This document shows positions 26,301-40,239 of a stretch of DNA of 64,000 nt, piece after piece. Source of the DNA: Gavia stellata (taxonomy: Eukaryota > Chordata > Aves > Gaviiformes > Gaviidae). A program made the translations under genes and the position numbers. The stretch is taken from the NCBI RefSeq assembly GCF_030936135.1, contig NC_082594.1:129618668-129682667 (forward strand). The letters run 5' to 3'. The notes beneath the pieces are model-generated. The model searched no databases. It saw only the letters and a list, made by a program, of their open reading frames with translations, and was not told the origin of the DNA. Numbering within the stretch: the first letter of the stretch is position 1; every line of letters starts with the position of its first letter.

Positions 26301-29300
26301 GCAGTGCTTTTACAAACCTTTCCCCCTGTCAAACTCGGGGGTTAAAAAAGAAGCCATCAGAAGTTAACTTTCTCCTTTAAGCGCAGTTTTACCAGCTCTC
26401 GTTTCTTCGCTGTTTGTCTTTCCTGCCCTATTGCAGACCGAGGTCATTTGCCAGAAAATAAGACAAAGGCTCACTGCTGACAGAATCCGCCCTCCAACAA
26501 CAAGGAATAGCAGTAAGTGGGCAAGTAGGAACACACAGAGCCGCACAGAGAGCGGAAGAGAATAGCTCCTATTATTTTGGTAAGTCGCTGTTGACTTTGA
26601 GGCAGGACTCTCAGGGAAAGGTAACAGCTGGTGTTAGACAAATGATACAGCTAGAAAAAACAGAGGACCTTTTAGACACGCAAATCCTCCTTCCAAGCTG
26701 AAGCAAAAGGCTGTAAACGTCAGTCTAAGCGCAGGCTGGAAAAGCTTCCTCTGAGCCTCTCTCTTCTTTCTTCGGGGAAAAACGAGGCTCCATGGGGAAA
26801 GAACCTGCCCTTCGGCACGCAACAAAACAGAGGCACAGCTGGATCCCTGATCCCAGCTCTTCTGTGACAAGATGGTGCTTCCCCACCTGTAGAAGCCATT
26901 GCTGTTGCTGGGTCCATCAGGCAAAACCTGTTACGGTACTGCAATAACACCCTTAGTACTTGTGAAGCACCGGCAGATGCTTTGCCACGCTGCATCGCTG
27001 CACACAAGCGGTTTGCAAGCGCAGCTCAGACCCAGCCTTGTAATGTTGAGCTGTGATTTACAGTGACTCCAGAGATTTCACCTCATGTAACGGCTCCAAC
27101 GCAGTCTTCACTGCAAACATTCATGGCATTTTACAAAAAAAGGAGCAGTTTGCAGGCCTTGGGAGAGGTACCAGGGTTGAGCAGAGCTCAGGAACCGCAT
27201 CAGCACTAGAAGAAGCAGGTGAGTTAGAGGAGGCACAGCACGAAGACACTGTTGAGCTGCGACTTGATGATGGCCAGTGAAGCAAATTATGCTCTGCCAG
27301 GTTACAGGGTCAAGCAGTGGTACATTGATTAATGATGTCGAAGTCGCCAGAGAACCTGTCTCAGATGCAGCAGGCAGTTCACATTGCGTTCTGGGATCCA
27401 TATGTCTGCTTTAGGCCAGCACTCTCGATTTGAACTGCAGCAACATTTATCCTTAGGCAGACGCCTTGCCTTCGATATTGCACAACGGGATATGTACAGG
27501 AGACTGCGTTCGAGTATAACCGCATTGAGTGTCACAGGAGAAACCCAGCCTGTAGGCGGCAAACTCTGTCCCTGCGACTGGTGCTCAGCTATGCAATTTC
27601 CTATTGCACGGTGGTTTTCCGACTTGCTGTTTCAGGCCTGCCTCACCCTCTGCTTTCCCTCTGTTATGAAACTCTAGACATGCTTCCCCAGCAACAACGC
27701 TATTTTGTTCGGGAGAGAAAAACCTAGGACTGATCAACCCTGCTGTCAACAAGCAGGTGTCTCAGATAGCAACAAAAGAACCAGCATCAATAATGGAGAG
27801 GGTAGAGAGAGACAGAGATGCAATGAAGTGGAGAGAGGGAAGCCAATCAACTTAATGAAATAAGGCGCAAGGTTAGCGAAGGGCTATTTATAGACTCCAA
27901 CTGGTTCAGCCCTGTGCACTTAGAGGCTGGTTCAAACTGGCTCCTTAACAGCAGTAATAATCATTACAGAAAAGAAAGAGAAAAAAAGTGAAAGCTTGGA
28001 AAATTCACTGCCGGAGGTAAAGCTTTAGAGCCGGGGCTGGCTGGAGTCAGAAGTAACTGCATTACTGAGAGATTGAAAGGTTAATAGGAAACCAGCTGAC
28101 ACTGAAAGGGAACAATTAGAGAGGTTAAGGGGCTTAATATTAGATTAATGGTTGCCTGGAGGAGCAAAAGCAAAGATTTCAGGAAAACGGGAGAATGGTG
28201 CGCAGAAGGCTGTTTTTTTCATGGACGGAGAGCCCCAGGTCTGCTCCTGCCGCTCCCTGGATAAACTGGAAGAAGGTGGCTCTGCCATTCCTTGCCAGTC
28301 TTGCTCAGTCTCCTGTTTCCATCTCTCTTCCTCCCCTCCCATCTGTTTGTCTCTTGAACTCCCTTTGGGCTTGCTCTCCCCTCTTAAGCACTGTCTGTGT
28401 GGTCTTGTCTTAGTGTCTTCCTTGTATGCCTCCTCCATCCTCCCACTGTCTCCTTAAAGGTCACAATCATAAAATGATGCGTAGCATTCCCATGGCCCTT
28501 TCATTCCTCTCCTGTGTGCTGCTCCCCAGAAGCAGGGGTGGTGGGGATGGACACTTTTATCCGCATTACCCATAACCAGGAGTCAAAGCTTCAAAGAGAA
28601 AAAAAAAGAGTTGACAAAGATCAGATGACAGGTCTGTTCCCCAGCAAATTCTCCCCAACTAGATGGACAATACTGACACCAGTGAGGTCCCTGACTACCA
28701 GCAGTCGTTTTAAAAAGGCTTTTTAGCAGGAAGATGTTGGACATACTGCAGAGAGTACTAATTTAGCAAGAGAGGAACTTATGTCATGGATCTATGGCAT
28801 CTCCAAACCCAAAAGGGGGGGTTGAAGATACTGAGGAGGGGACATTCAGCACAAGGAACACAGTCCTACCAGATGAAGGGCCATACACATGCAGCTGCTG
28901 CTGCGTGGTGGGCTGAGCACTGAACAGACAGAAGGTTAAAACATGCATTTTACAGGAAGACAACAAAGAAAGGAGGATATTCTGTAGCTCAGAGATGACA
29001 TGCTCCTGAAATCTTGTGCTGCAGGGGGAAGGAGATAAGCTGTTTTCCCTTCCCCCACAGTATGGGATGAGTAGCAAAGGACTTGGGATGGACTCAAAGC
29101 ATCTGTACAGTGCAGACTCCCCAGCCATAACCTGACCTGGCCCGTTTCCCCATGGTCGCTGCAGTTGCTGATATACTCAGTCCCCTGAGAGTCCCTGTAC
29201 CTCGGCGCCAGGAGAGCCTTGTCACAGAGCACCACCAGCTGCTGCTTAGGACGATGCTGGGAGCATCGGACTGCTCCCTGCACCACCCTGAGGGACTCCC

Positions 29301-32300
29301 GAGACCCAGGGAGAAATTCTCCCCTCCTGCACCACCCACAGCTGCTGCGCTCAAGGATCTTTCCAAACGCACGTGCTCCTCCCACGGGACAGGGAGAACT
29401 TTCCCCGAGTGCCCGGCCCTTGGCGGCTGCTTGTGGATTCAAACAAGCGCAAGCTGGCTGGATCCATCCGTATCTTACACTGCTTCCCACAGCACAGCCT
29501 CCCCTCTGAAAGTCTCCCCGGCAAGATTAGAAAGCAATTCACTCAGCACTTCCTTCTAGGGCCGTAAAAGCCAGGCTGGGGCTCCGACACTGTGCAGGCA
29601 CCTGACAGAAGTTTCCTCACTTGTGATAATGACAGTGAATGTCCCAGCCTAGACGAGTTGTGGTCGTTTGCCGCGTACTAGCTCCAAACCACTTGAAATG
29701 CAGTGCTCTGGCTTAATGCACCCTATGGAGGTCACCCATGGGTTCCCGAGGGGAAAAGACCGAGGAGGCTCTGGCTGGCATCAGAAGGCAATTCAAGCTG
29801 TTTTCTTCTTATATCCATGGCAGCTGAGCACTGACTTCTTCTTACCGGCTCAGACAGTGCTGATTGATAGAAAGATGGATAGAGAAGCATTCACTGGATG
29901 TTTTATTCCTCAGGTCTCTCTTCCATGCAGCCACATCTGTTTAAAAGCGACGAGCCTGAAGGGACAGCCTCTCCCTCCCACCTTCCCATCCTACACAGAA
30001 GCATTTCCCAGGTCTAACATAAACCCCGCCTTGTGTCTGGCCATCCCTGGAGCTGCACCTCTGCTTCAAAAGATCTGATATCCTCCTGGTGCTGACCTCT
30101 GCCAGAGCCGTGGGGTACCCACCACCTCCAGTCCCCAGTGCCCCGGAGTTAAAAGTACATTTCAGCTAAGGATCTCCAAGTGCTGTACAAAAAGCCATTA
30201 ATCCTCAAGCCACCCCTAGTCTGTAATTATTTGGCTTGCCATTTATCTCTGGAACGCTCTGTGCCATTCCCCCAGCCTGGGGATGAAGGAAGGTAAAAAA
30301 ATACCTACCGTTTCGTAACAAATTGCAAATTAAATCGACTGCAGCTCAGCCATTAAGGGAAATGTTACTTTTTCCATAATCACCCCCTGCAGGCAAGAGC
30401 CTGAGAAAAATGTAGCAACAGCTATTCTTTAACAGTTAGGTAAACTTTGACACAAAATTTAAGTGACAAGCTCTGAGTGAGCCAGCCAACAAGTGGCAGA
30501 AGATTTCCGAGAGCGGAATCCTACCTCTTGGTTTCTTGTTTTATCAAATGAATTGTCTTTCCTCCACACCCCCCCCCACCCCTTAAAGATGCCCGTTAAA
30601 GGAAAAGAAATGCTGCTTATGCCCTTTATGTGCCTTTGTAATAGATTAAGGAGCCTGTAGGATTTCATTCCAAGGGAAAAAGATTGAGTGTTTTTCCACT
30701 TGTTTTCTTACATCAGAAATGCGGGTCTGTGGGAGCCTAAAAGTCTCCACTTTGTCTAGCCTACATCATGACAAAACCAGGAACAAATGAAAGACAAGAG
30801 AACAAGAACGGGGCAAAGGAGAGGAGAAGGGAGGGGAAATCGAGCCAAACTCACAAGGTGCTGTTTGCAAGCAAGAACTGCATAAACACAATAACACAGT
30901 GACGCACAAAATATCAGTAAGAAGTGATGGGCTGTTTAAGAGTTGACTCTCCTGCAGCTCCAGCCAGGGTGTGAGAACCCACAGAGGTCAAACTCTGACT
31001 ACCCCAGGAGATCTGCACAGGAAGAAGAAAGGGAAAAAAGAAAAGGATCCTCATACCTTTCTGTTCTTCTCAAACAGAAGCTGTAAGTGGCATGAGATCT
31101 CAAATAAGACAGACCCAACCTACAGGAATGGGAAGGACTGGGCAACAAAAGCAGAGCAATGGCTGTCCCTTTTATGCCTCCTGTGTTGGCCAGGTTCATG
31201 CAGAGGAATCCCTGGAGAGGAGATGCTGAAAGGAAGGAGAATGGGGATGGGTGGGGTAAACCAACAATGCAAAAGGCAATTACAAAGTGAAGCGGAGGTG
31301 AAGAAAGCGGCAGAAGGACAGGGCTGGAGCAAATGTCAGCACAGAGAGGAAATCGTCCCACTTCAGTCCAGAGAGCAGAAAGGTCACTCAATCGGTTTCT
31401 AGCTGACAAAACTGTCCCTTTTACAGTCTTTCTCTGCCCTCTTCCTACAGCCCCTTCCCCTACCTGTTCCAGGGAGACAGCAGGACCCCCACGCTGGTCT
31501 AAGCCCAGAAGGCAGTAAAGAAAAATTTCAGTCAGTTCTGACTGTACCTGTTTAAACTACTTCTGCGGCTGGGAAATTTAATTACAGCTAGTCTGCAATA
31601 TGCGGGCTTTTGCACTGCTTTGATAGTCTGGGATCGAAACCTGTATGACCAGAGGGTGGAGGGAAGGGCGGAGGGTTGCAGCTGTACTGAAAGAAGCGCA
31701 CTAGAACAGGTCGTCTCCGGATGTGGCTGAGGGGTACACAAACCGTGTTTGCACAAGGGCGCCTGGTTGCAAGTCACTGGGCACGCCGAGGGCTAAAATC
31801 CGATTCAGTAAGCAAAAGCGTCTCCTTAGGAAGTCTATTTTCCCAGTTCTTTGAAAATCCACTCTAGTAGCTCCACTGGAAACCTCCAAGCAGAAAGCAT
31901 TAAACAACAATCTGTTAAAATTACCTCCCTCCTCACCAACTACCTGCCAGTAACACTTCATCGCTATATCTAGGTGTACTGAAAGCCGGGAGAAGCCCAA
32001 GAACTGCCTGCAGTAACCAATCTTGCGGCAACCCCTTCCCTGCGTCAGAAAGCAGGTAAATACACTTCACTGCCCAGCTCACAGCCCCCTCGGGCCATGC
32101 CTGAGCTTTTCAGGGCAAACCGGTGCCTTGAGCCACCAGTTGCCACAGCATTCCCTTGTGAAAGAGAGCTGGAAGGGACTGGGAGGAGCGCTTCCCAAAC
32201 CGATGTCACAGCAGCCAAGGGATCGCTGATGCCAGAGCGGTGCCTGCTGGTCGGTCATATCAGAAGCACTTGGCAATGTTTCCACAGAGGATGAACTTGC

Positions 32301-35300
32301 AGGCAAGTTGAGCAAAACATTTCCAGGGAAGAGCTGCGTGTCCAGCCCTGCCGTGTTCCTGCCGCAGAGCTGGCATCCAAGTTCCTACCCGCTGCAAACA
32401 AAATGTCCCAGTTTTGTGAATCAGTCTGGTATTTATTTCTATCGGACCTCCAGCCCCACGCTGTTTCTCGTCTTTCTTTACTCTTTAAGATTTTATGATT
32501 TTTAAGCCAAGCCCAAGGTAATAGATGACTTTAGTACTTTGGTATAACTGATGCAGTTTAGATAATGCAACTCCCTGTGAAAGTTCAGATTCTGGACAGT
32601 GTCATCCCAGCAAGCTCCTTAACCTGTCTAATGTTGGATGCTAAGAACATAAGGCACCTCAAATCACTGAGAGCTTTCGAAAAGTCTGATAATTTTCATA
32701 CCTTTTACATATAGAAACATGTTCAAAATGCCAATAATGCCACTGTTACACAAACTTGGTGGAATGGGTGCCAAAACCGCTGTCCTTTTACTGTCCTTAT
32801 GATTGTGCTGGGAGAGAGAAATGATGCTACAGGTGAAACAGCTCTCATCACAGAGGCAGTGTCTTGGATGCTCATAAAACAATGAATACAAAAAAGATGA
32901 AATCCCAAAGAAATAATCTTCAGAGATACAATGTAGCACTCTTATGCCACCTCCACAGATGTATAACAACGTATTATACCAGACTTTATCCTCAGCCCGA
33001 AAATCTGGAGACAATTTAGATATGGACAAAAGAAAATAGGTAGTGTATCATGTAATTTCTGAATTTACAGTATGAAAGAAAATAGAGCTCTATCAGAAGA
33101 TTGGGATTATATTGCCCTGAGCCTACAGCTCTTCTAGGTAACAACACACACCTATCCATACACAAACACACAGACACTCCTAAGGCAGGAGTTTAAAATG
33201 GGTAAGACTGGTAATGGCACAGGGATACAATCATCTTCACGGGTCTTCCAGGGGCTGAAACAGTACAGCAAACTCTCTCTTGGACCCATGTTTTCTCACT
33301 GATGGCAGGTGATGCCATGTTAGGCAGCCTCAGCTAGAGACTTCCCATTATTCACATTTGTTTGCTATTTTGCCACACTTAACTGTCAGGCTGACGTTTT
33401 ATATCCTCAGCATAAACAGGGCAGATGTAGGTGGGAGGTGGGCAGGCAGACAGGCTGTTAAATGCCTTTCTGAAGAACTGAATGTTATCTGTACTGCTGT
33501 TTGAGCTCCCCCATGCTGTACATAAACCAAAACATTCAGGTGAATACATATTTAATGTAGACACGGCCAAATATCTGTGTTGGACCAGTAGCCGCACAGA
33601 TTTTAACCATCCTACTGTTTCAGCAGATGAAAGCACCTCTTTCCCCACATCGGCTCCAGCACAAGTCAGTGGAGACTACTACATTGAGGGAAAACGGACC
33701 CCAAACAGCTCACAGCCCAGCACAAGCACTGATCTACTGGCAAACACCATAGTAACTTAAATCTTTTCTACTCTAAAAGCTCCAGCGCACTAAGAGGCTA
33801 GTAATCTACCTCTTCAGCGTACTTCCCTCCCCTGTACAGGCAGTACACAATACACAGATGCAGGTATATAGAACATACATAAACATTTGCACACACATGA
33901 AGCACAAGATTTCCAGACATCATTGGTCAAGTCAAAGCACCAGCTTGTACAGCTCATTTATAAACCACTTTTCTCCTGAATGCACTGTTTCTCTTTCTAT
34001 CAGAAAGGAGAGGACCAGAGCACAGGGAACCCCATCTTCTCTGCTGCCTAAACATACGGAGTTTCACCCAAACAGAATTCATATATGGATAACCATGCTG
34101 CAGCTGTTTGTGCATTCCTTGTTTCCCCTGTGCGTGCCACAGAAGATCTTGCTAGTAGCTTGTAGCTGCAACTGAAGGCGAATGGAGCTCTACCTTAACC
34201 ATATGAAGGCCCCAAGACTATGCAAGCATGCAGGGAAGCCAAGACTTAGTCGTGTCTGCTCCCTGATCAGTGAACACATCTGACAGGCTTGGTCACCATT
34301 TCACTGTGTGTCAGTTTGCCCATCTGAAAAAAGGGGACCATACCACCATCTGTCTTAGAGGGTAGCAAATTTCTTTGTGAAATGGTCAGATGCTATAGTG
34401 TGAACATTAGAACGCAAAAAAACATATGCAAGAAAGTTAATTACTCCAAAGTGTATCTTGGATTATGCCTAAAAGAGAAAGCCAGGGGGCTACACAAAGT
34501 TAACGCAGAAAAATCAAACAAAATGTTGAAGCAGGATCCATTTACTACCAGCCACAAGAATCTGCTGAAAATACCAGTCTATTTTCAGAATGCTTTAAGT
34601 ACAGGGGAAATAAGGGAAGATTGTGCAGAAAATCTTGAATTCAGCATTTTCTAATCTTTCAGTGTTTGATTTTGCCACTACAATGAATTTCTGTCATAAT
34701 TTATTTGGCTCCAGAAATAGAGAATTGAAAAACAACCAGATAATAAATAATTATTAATATGCAGCACATTACTTATGATTACAATGTTTCAGTTCACCAT
34801 ACACTTGTTACCATTGTGATACCATAGTGATTAGAAAAAGCATATTAAATGAGTTCTGGTTGATACAGTGCAGAGTTGAACCAGAGGACTTCCATATTTA
34901 ACCAGTGCTGCTGAGAAAAACTCATGATACAGAGCCATGACAGAGCCAAAGAACAGTAAATAGTCTGGCTGCATTCCATGCACTGACATATTTGGGGATC
35001 ATATAATAGCGGTCCCAAATTAGGTGTTATTTCCAGTGACCTTTTTCGCTGCTAGATTGGCCACAGGAACCAACCAGATCCTGGAAGCCAGCGAAACTTT
35101 TCTCAGGACGCTGGCATGCTTCAGAGCGGATGGCATTTAGCAACTGTACAAAGACATTGAGCAATAAACTCTGCATGGAACCTGCTCCACTCCTCAGTGG
35201 TGAAATTCTGCTGCCCTGGTAAAATTTTTCTCCTCCTGTTGTTGAGGGGTGAAAGAAAAGCAGTGGAGATGGGAAATAGAAGGGTCCCCAGAGCTCAGCA

Positions 35301-35473
35301 CACAAGCACAGGACACCAGCAGTCTACGTGCAATGAGCAATGTGATCCGCAGCATCCCCTTTGAAAACATCTGCAACAAACCATGCCACAGGGTAAGCCA
35401 CCCCCACCCTCAGCAAATGCCCTTTGCCTGAGTAAGTGGGCAGCAACCTGCCTCCTACAGCTCTTAATACAAA
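26301..35473. other. Unique non-coding sequence, possible conserved elements
   Basis: No gene or repeat is firmly identified. Stretches near 27880-28170 and 30160-30420 have even base composition and clustered TAAT, ATTAGA and TTGCAAAT-like motifs, as seen in developmental enhancers. Weak MIR-like phrases occur near 30175 and 34310 but are too short to call. Confidence 0.4.
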
Positions 35474-36527
35474 ACAGAATCACAGAATCGCTAAAGTTGG
35501 AAAAGACCTGTAAGATCTTCAAGTCCAACCATCAACCCAACACCACCATGCCCACTAAACCATGTCCCGCAGTGCCACATCCACACGTTCCTTGAACACC
35601 TCCGGCGATGGTGACTCCACCACCTCCCTGGGCAGCCTCCTGCACCTCTCTGCAACCCCCTTTCTGGTAGATGTAGAGAGTGTTAGGGTCTCCCCTCAGC
35701 CTCCTCTTCTCCAGACTGAACAACCCCAGTTCCCTCAGCCACTCCTCATCAGACTTGTGCTCCAGACCCCTCACCAGCTTCGTCACCCTTCTCTGGACAC
35801 GCTCCAGCACCTCAATGTCCTTCTTGGAGTGAGGGGCCCAAAACTGAACACAGGATTCGAGGTGCGGCCTCACCAGCGCCGAGTACAGGGGCATGATCAC
35901 TTCCCTGCTCCTGCTGGCCACACCATTTCTGATACAAGCCAGGATGCCATTGGCCTCCTTGGCCACCTGGGCACACTGCTGGCTCATATTCAGCCGGCTG
36001 TTGACCAACACCCCCAGGTCCTTTTCTGCGGGGGAGCTTTCCAGCCACTCATCCCCAAGCCTGTAGCGTTGCACGGGGTTGCTGTGACCCAAGTGCAGGA
36101 CCCGGCATTTGGCCTTGTTGAACGTCATACAATTGGCCTCAGCCCATCGATCCAGCCTGTCCAGATCCCTCTGCAGAGCCTTCCGACCCTTGAGCAGATC
36201 CACACTCCCACCCAATTTGGTGTTGCCTGCAAACTTGCTGAGGGAGCACTCAATCCCCTCATCCAGATCATCGATAAATATATTAAACAAGACCAGCCCC
36301 AAAACTGAGCCCTGGGGGACTCCGCCTGTGACCGGCCACCAACTGGATTTCACTCCATTCACCACAACTCTCTGGGCTCGGCCATCCAGCCAGTTTTTTA
36401 CCCAGCGAAGAGTGCACCTGTCTAAGCCACGAGTCGCCAGCTTCTCCACGAGAATACTGTGAGAGACAGTGTTGAAGGCTTTACTAAAGTCCAGGTAGAC
36501 AACATCGACAGCCTTTCCCTCATCCAT
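35474..36527 (-). mobile_element. CR1: CR1 LINE, 1.05 kb, reverse-transcriptase pseudogene
   Basis: This is the longest uninterrupted CR1 frame here. Transcribed on the minus strand, it begins inside the reverse-transcriptase domain ([18 protein letters not shown]), continues through GVPQGSVLG and the C-terminal thumb region, and ends at the 3' repeat on the left. About 330 codons are open. An internal deletion near 35637-35646 fuses the [11 protein letters not shown] region to the 3' end out of frame. The catalytic box that should read F-A-D-D reads F-A-G-N (codons at 36222-36227), so the enzyme would be inactive. The open frame continues 45 codons to 36668 into non-CR1 sequence, with an ATG there, by chance. 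The reading frame is otherwise nearly free of stops, so the insertion is fairly young. Confidence 0.95.
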
Positions 36528-39500
36528 AGGTGATTCAGGAGCCCTTTTCTCTCTCCCCAGATCAATGGCCTTCCCTAGAAACCCTCCCTCTCCACACAGC
36601 ACAGGGAACCTGGGAAACCACCCCACACAATGCCAGGTCCTGCCCCAGGGCAAGTCCTGCCTCAGCAAAGCAACACCTCCGGGACATACAGAGCTTCAGG
36701 CTGCCACTCCGGCACCTAAAGCTTCTCGCCTCTTTTTCAAATGTTGTCTCCCTGGGACGGTCCTCTGGCTTGAGTGACAGATGCTATTGCCACCAAGGAC
36801 TTTCCTTGATTAGTTTAGTTAAATTAGTAATTTAGGTTAGCTTAACATTCACGTAAAACTGAGAACTTGCAACTGGAAGTGAAACCTCTGAATATGTAAT
36901 TCTCAACCAGAACTAGCAGGGAAATGCTGATACCAATGGAAAGGCATGGCTCTTCTGTTGCCAGGACTGCAAGACACAGCCTATTGCAGCATAAGACAAG
37001 CATTTAAAGAGATGATTCTGGGATGAATTTACCCTTGGAACCCCAAAAAACCCACTCTGTTTTGCAGTACGTTACACAGAATTTCTGGACCTTATTTGCA
37101 CTTACCTCCACCTACCAGTCATCACTCAGTTCCTTTCTGTTCCATCTTCCTGGTCCAACTCTCCACTCTCTTTTCCCCCCTCTCCCCCAGGAACCAAACA
37201 AGGATCAAAAATGCATACTCGAAGAGCACTGAATCCCCCAATGAAGAGGAATGGCGAACAAGCACAACCGGATATGATAGAAGAGGAAAACACAGTCTAA
37301 ATGGGAAAGAAACTTGAGATTTGTAAGGCTAGGAATGAATTTTTCTAAGTACAGAGACAGTTTGTCTCTCCAACTGCCTCTCCAACTGCTAGAAAAAATT
37401 GACAAGGTTTGGGACTCACAGGCCCATCCTCAGATATCCAACAGGGATGAAGCAGAAGATGCATTATACCCAAGTTTTATATTTGATCATATGAAACTTG
37501 ATAAAGATACGTCCTTGGGCATAGGATACACTGATTTCTCCTATGACTGCACTAGTTAAGCCACAGTGGCCCACATGGTGCCCCATGGTCAACTCTACTC
37601 ACCATCTTTTAAGGAGGAAAGTCCCCTTGAAGTCAACCCTAAGGCAAAGCTCCTCCGAATTTTGTTCGCATGCTCATTAGCGTCCATAGAAATAGTTCAT
37701 GTTCTTGTACCTACGCCACAGTTCAAACTGCACCCAGAGACAGCAGGAGAACACACGCTCACCTGTCCCTTGCCGCTTTGGGTGTTAGTAAATTAACCTG
37801 CAACTGCTTGAAGAGCATTGCAAACTTATACTCCAGCAGCAGCGTGCCACACAGGGTGTGCACCTCCTCCTTGCAGTCTGCCAGGTGTTATCAGCCCCTG
37901 GTTTTAAGGCATAGATACAAGTCTGCTCAAAAGACAACCGTGCCGCCTGTTGGTGTTCCTGCTGTCCCTAGCTTTTGCTGCAGTCCTGCTCCTGGAAGCC
38001 AGTCCTCACATCTCTGCCTGTGGAGCTCCATATGAAGCTGGCTCTTGGGCACTGAGGAAGGCTCTTTCAACTCACAGGACTGCTTTCACACTGTAATCCA
38101 TTACAGAGTGTTCCCAAGTTGCACAGCCAATGATAAAGTGAGGACGGTGTAACTTTTCAACCAGCACGGCTAGATCCAGGACAGGGTGTTTGCAAACAAC
38201 TGAAGCTAGCCTGTGCACATCAGCACAACACAAAGCTGCCTTGACAACTGTGGTTTGAGTTTGATGCCCAAAATCCATAAAATCAGTTCTACACCAGCAC
38301 TCGAGCTCTGATCGCATTTATTCCGGGATAAATGAGGAGCAACATCTCCTGCAGGCACTGCTTCCATAGGTTAAAGCTAGTATAAAGAAAAGGAGAGTCA
38401 GGACCAAGGAATCAATTGGGATGTGTCTTGTGAGCGCAAGTACTTAGCAACAACTTCTACTCACTGTGAGTTTCTGTTATTAGCCACAATCAGGTCTCAA
38501 TATCAGCTTGAGCTGGGACTCCGGGGTGGCAGAGGGCAGGCTTGCTTCCTGGAATACAGTCAGCGTTTCCCGGAGTCAAGTCACACGTGAGCCAGAAGTA
38601 ACTGCGTCTCGAGTGAGCTTCTGCTCTTTGCTATTGAGAACTGCCTAGTTTCGTATTCACTGCAAGATAAGATTGGACACGAGTTCTTCACAGAAAAAAA
38701 AAGTTTATTCTTCTTTAGTTATTGCGCAGGAGACATTTGGAGAGAGGGACATGGGAACTGCAAATGCTGTCACCGAAACTGGAAGGAAGTCGGGTCAATT
38801 TATTCTCCCCAATGTCTGGCTTCACATCCCTATGGAAAAAAAATACCTACCCGTCATAAAAACCAAAGAAACAACAATACCAATAAAAAAAGCCCTGACC
38901 TTCACTCTTGCTCTAAAAACTGCAAAGTCTATACTTCTACCAGTGGGTAGAAGTTTCTCATGCACAGCAGACACTGTGCAGAGTGGGGAAGGCAGGCAGT
39001 GAGACACTGTAGGGCCTGGAGTTCTTGGTCTTACGTCAACCTGCCATATTTGTGGGGTTTTCTACTTCTGATAAAGCGCCAAAATTCCATGAATTATGCT
39101 GAAGTCTTCTGGCAACTGTGGTTAATCAGCGACAACTGCTTACTATTTTTGAAGGCTGTTGCTTTTTGCTTTGGAAACAAAGTCAATGACACCAGGTGTC
39201 AAGGAATTTTCAAAGCCACACCCTATGTGAGACTTTGGCATGCTGTTCAGTATTAAATTGCACAGGATGAATGCAGGGGATTAGATGAACTGGTATAGTT
39301 CTTGGGAGAAATTTCAGCCAGCTCCTCCAAACAACCATTTTTTGGCCCATTATTTCTCGTATTAATAACAGAAAGCAAGCCTTTGTCCAAGCAGAGAAAC
39401 AAGCTACAGGTTTACCCTTACCACAATAAAAACCAAAAGGACATCTTTTTGTGGAAACTTGTTAAAAAGTTACTAAGAAGTAGACAGCATCATCCTGATA

Positions 39501-40239
39501 AACCTGTTGAAGGTGCGATGGAGACGGACACTTGGCTCAGGAGCTGTGACTTAAATACATCACTTTGGGTTACAGATTATTTTGGGGATCAGTTATTGAC
39601 TTTTAAGGTTAAATAAAAAGTGTAGGTATATATTACAAAAAGATATAGCAAAGTTTTTTACATCTTAACAAGTTTTCTTTAATAAATTATGAGCAAGTAT
39701 TTACAGACAGCAGTAGAGGTAAGATGGTCTAGCTCTAACAAAAGATCCTGTTGAACACTCCTGCAGCGCAGCTGCAAAGAGCAGAAGGAATTGTGCGAGT
39801 GGAAGTAAACATATAAATGGTATGTGTAGCAATAAGGAAAGATCTCAAATTTTCTGTAGGGTCTGTACTTGCTACAACAGGACAGGGCATGGGCGTAAGT
39901 TACCTGTGATCCTTCTCATAGTGTTAGCAACTGTTAGTTAGGTTTCGCTCCCAGAAAAAGCACACAGGAGTAGCTTAAATGTCCTACGGAGCTACCTAAT
40001 GTAAAATCTTCGTCAACAGGCTGGCCAACCTCATGAGGAAAGCTCTCAAGTAGCAATGATGGGAAGGGAGATCACCACACACAGTTAAGTAGTAGTGGAT
40101 AGGGATCCAAAGTAAAAGGTACAGGGTGACAAGAACAAAACAGACCTCAAAAGCAGAAAAAAAAATGGCAGAAGGAGGCATGAAGGTACATGCATAAATG
40201 CACACAGCATGAAAAGCAAGCAGGAAGAATTATAATTCT
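36528..40239. other. Unique non-coding sequence, no gene seen
   Basis: Short frames only. One 81-codon frame (37314-37559) has a varied composition but no motif or splice partner. No repeat is recognised. Confidence 0.45.

Noticed and set aside
34305..34350. MIR-like phrase (GTCAGTTTGCCCATCTG)
   Set aside because: Too short and too diverged to call a SINE without a profile search.
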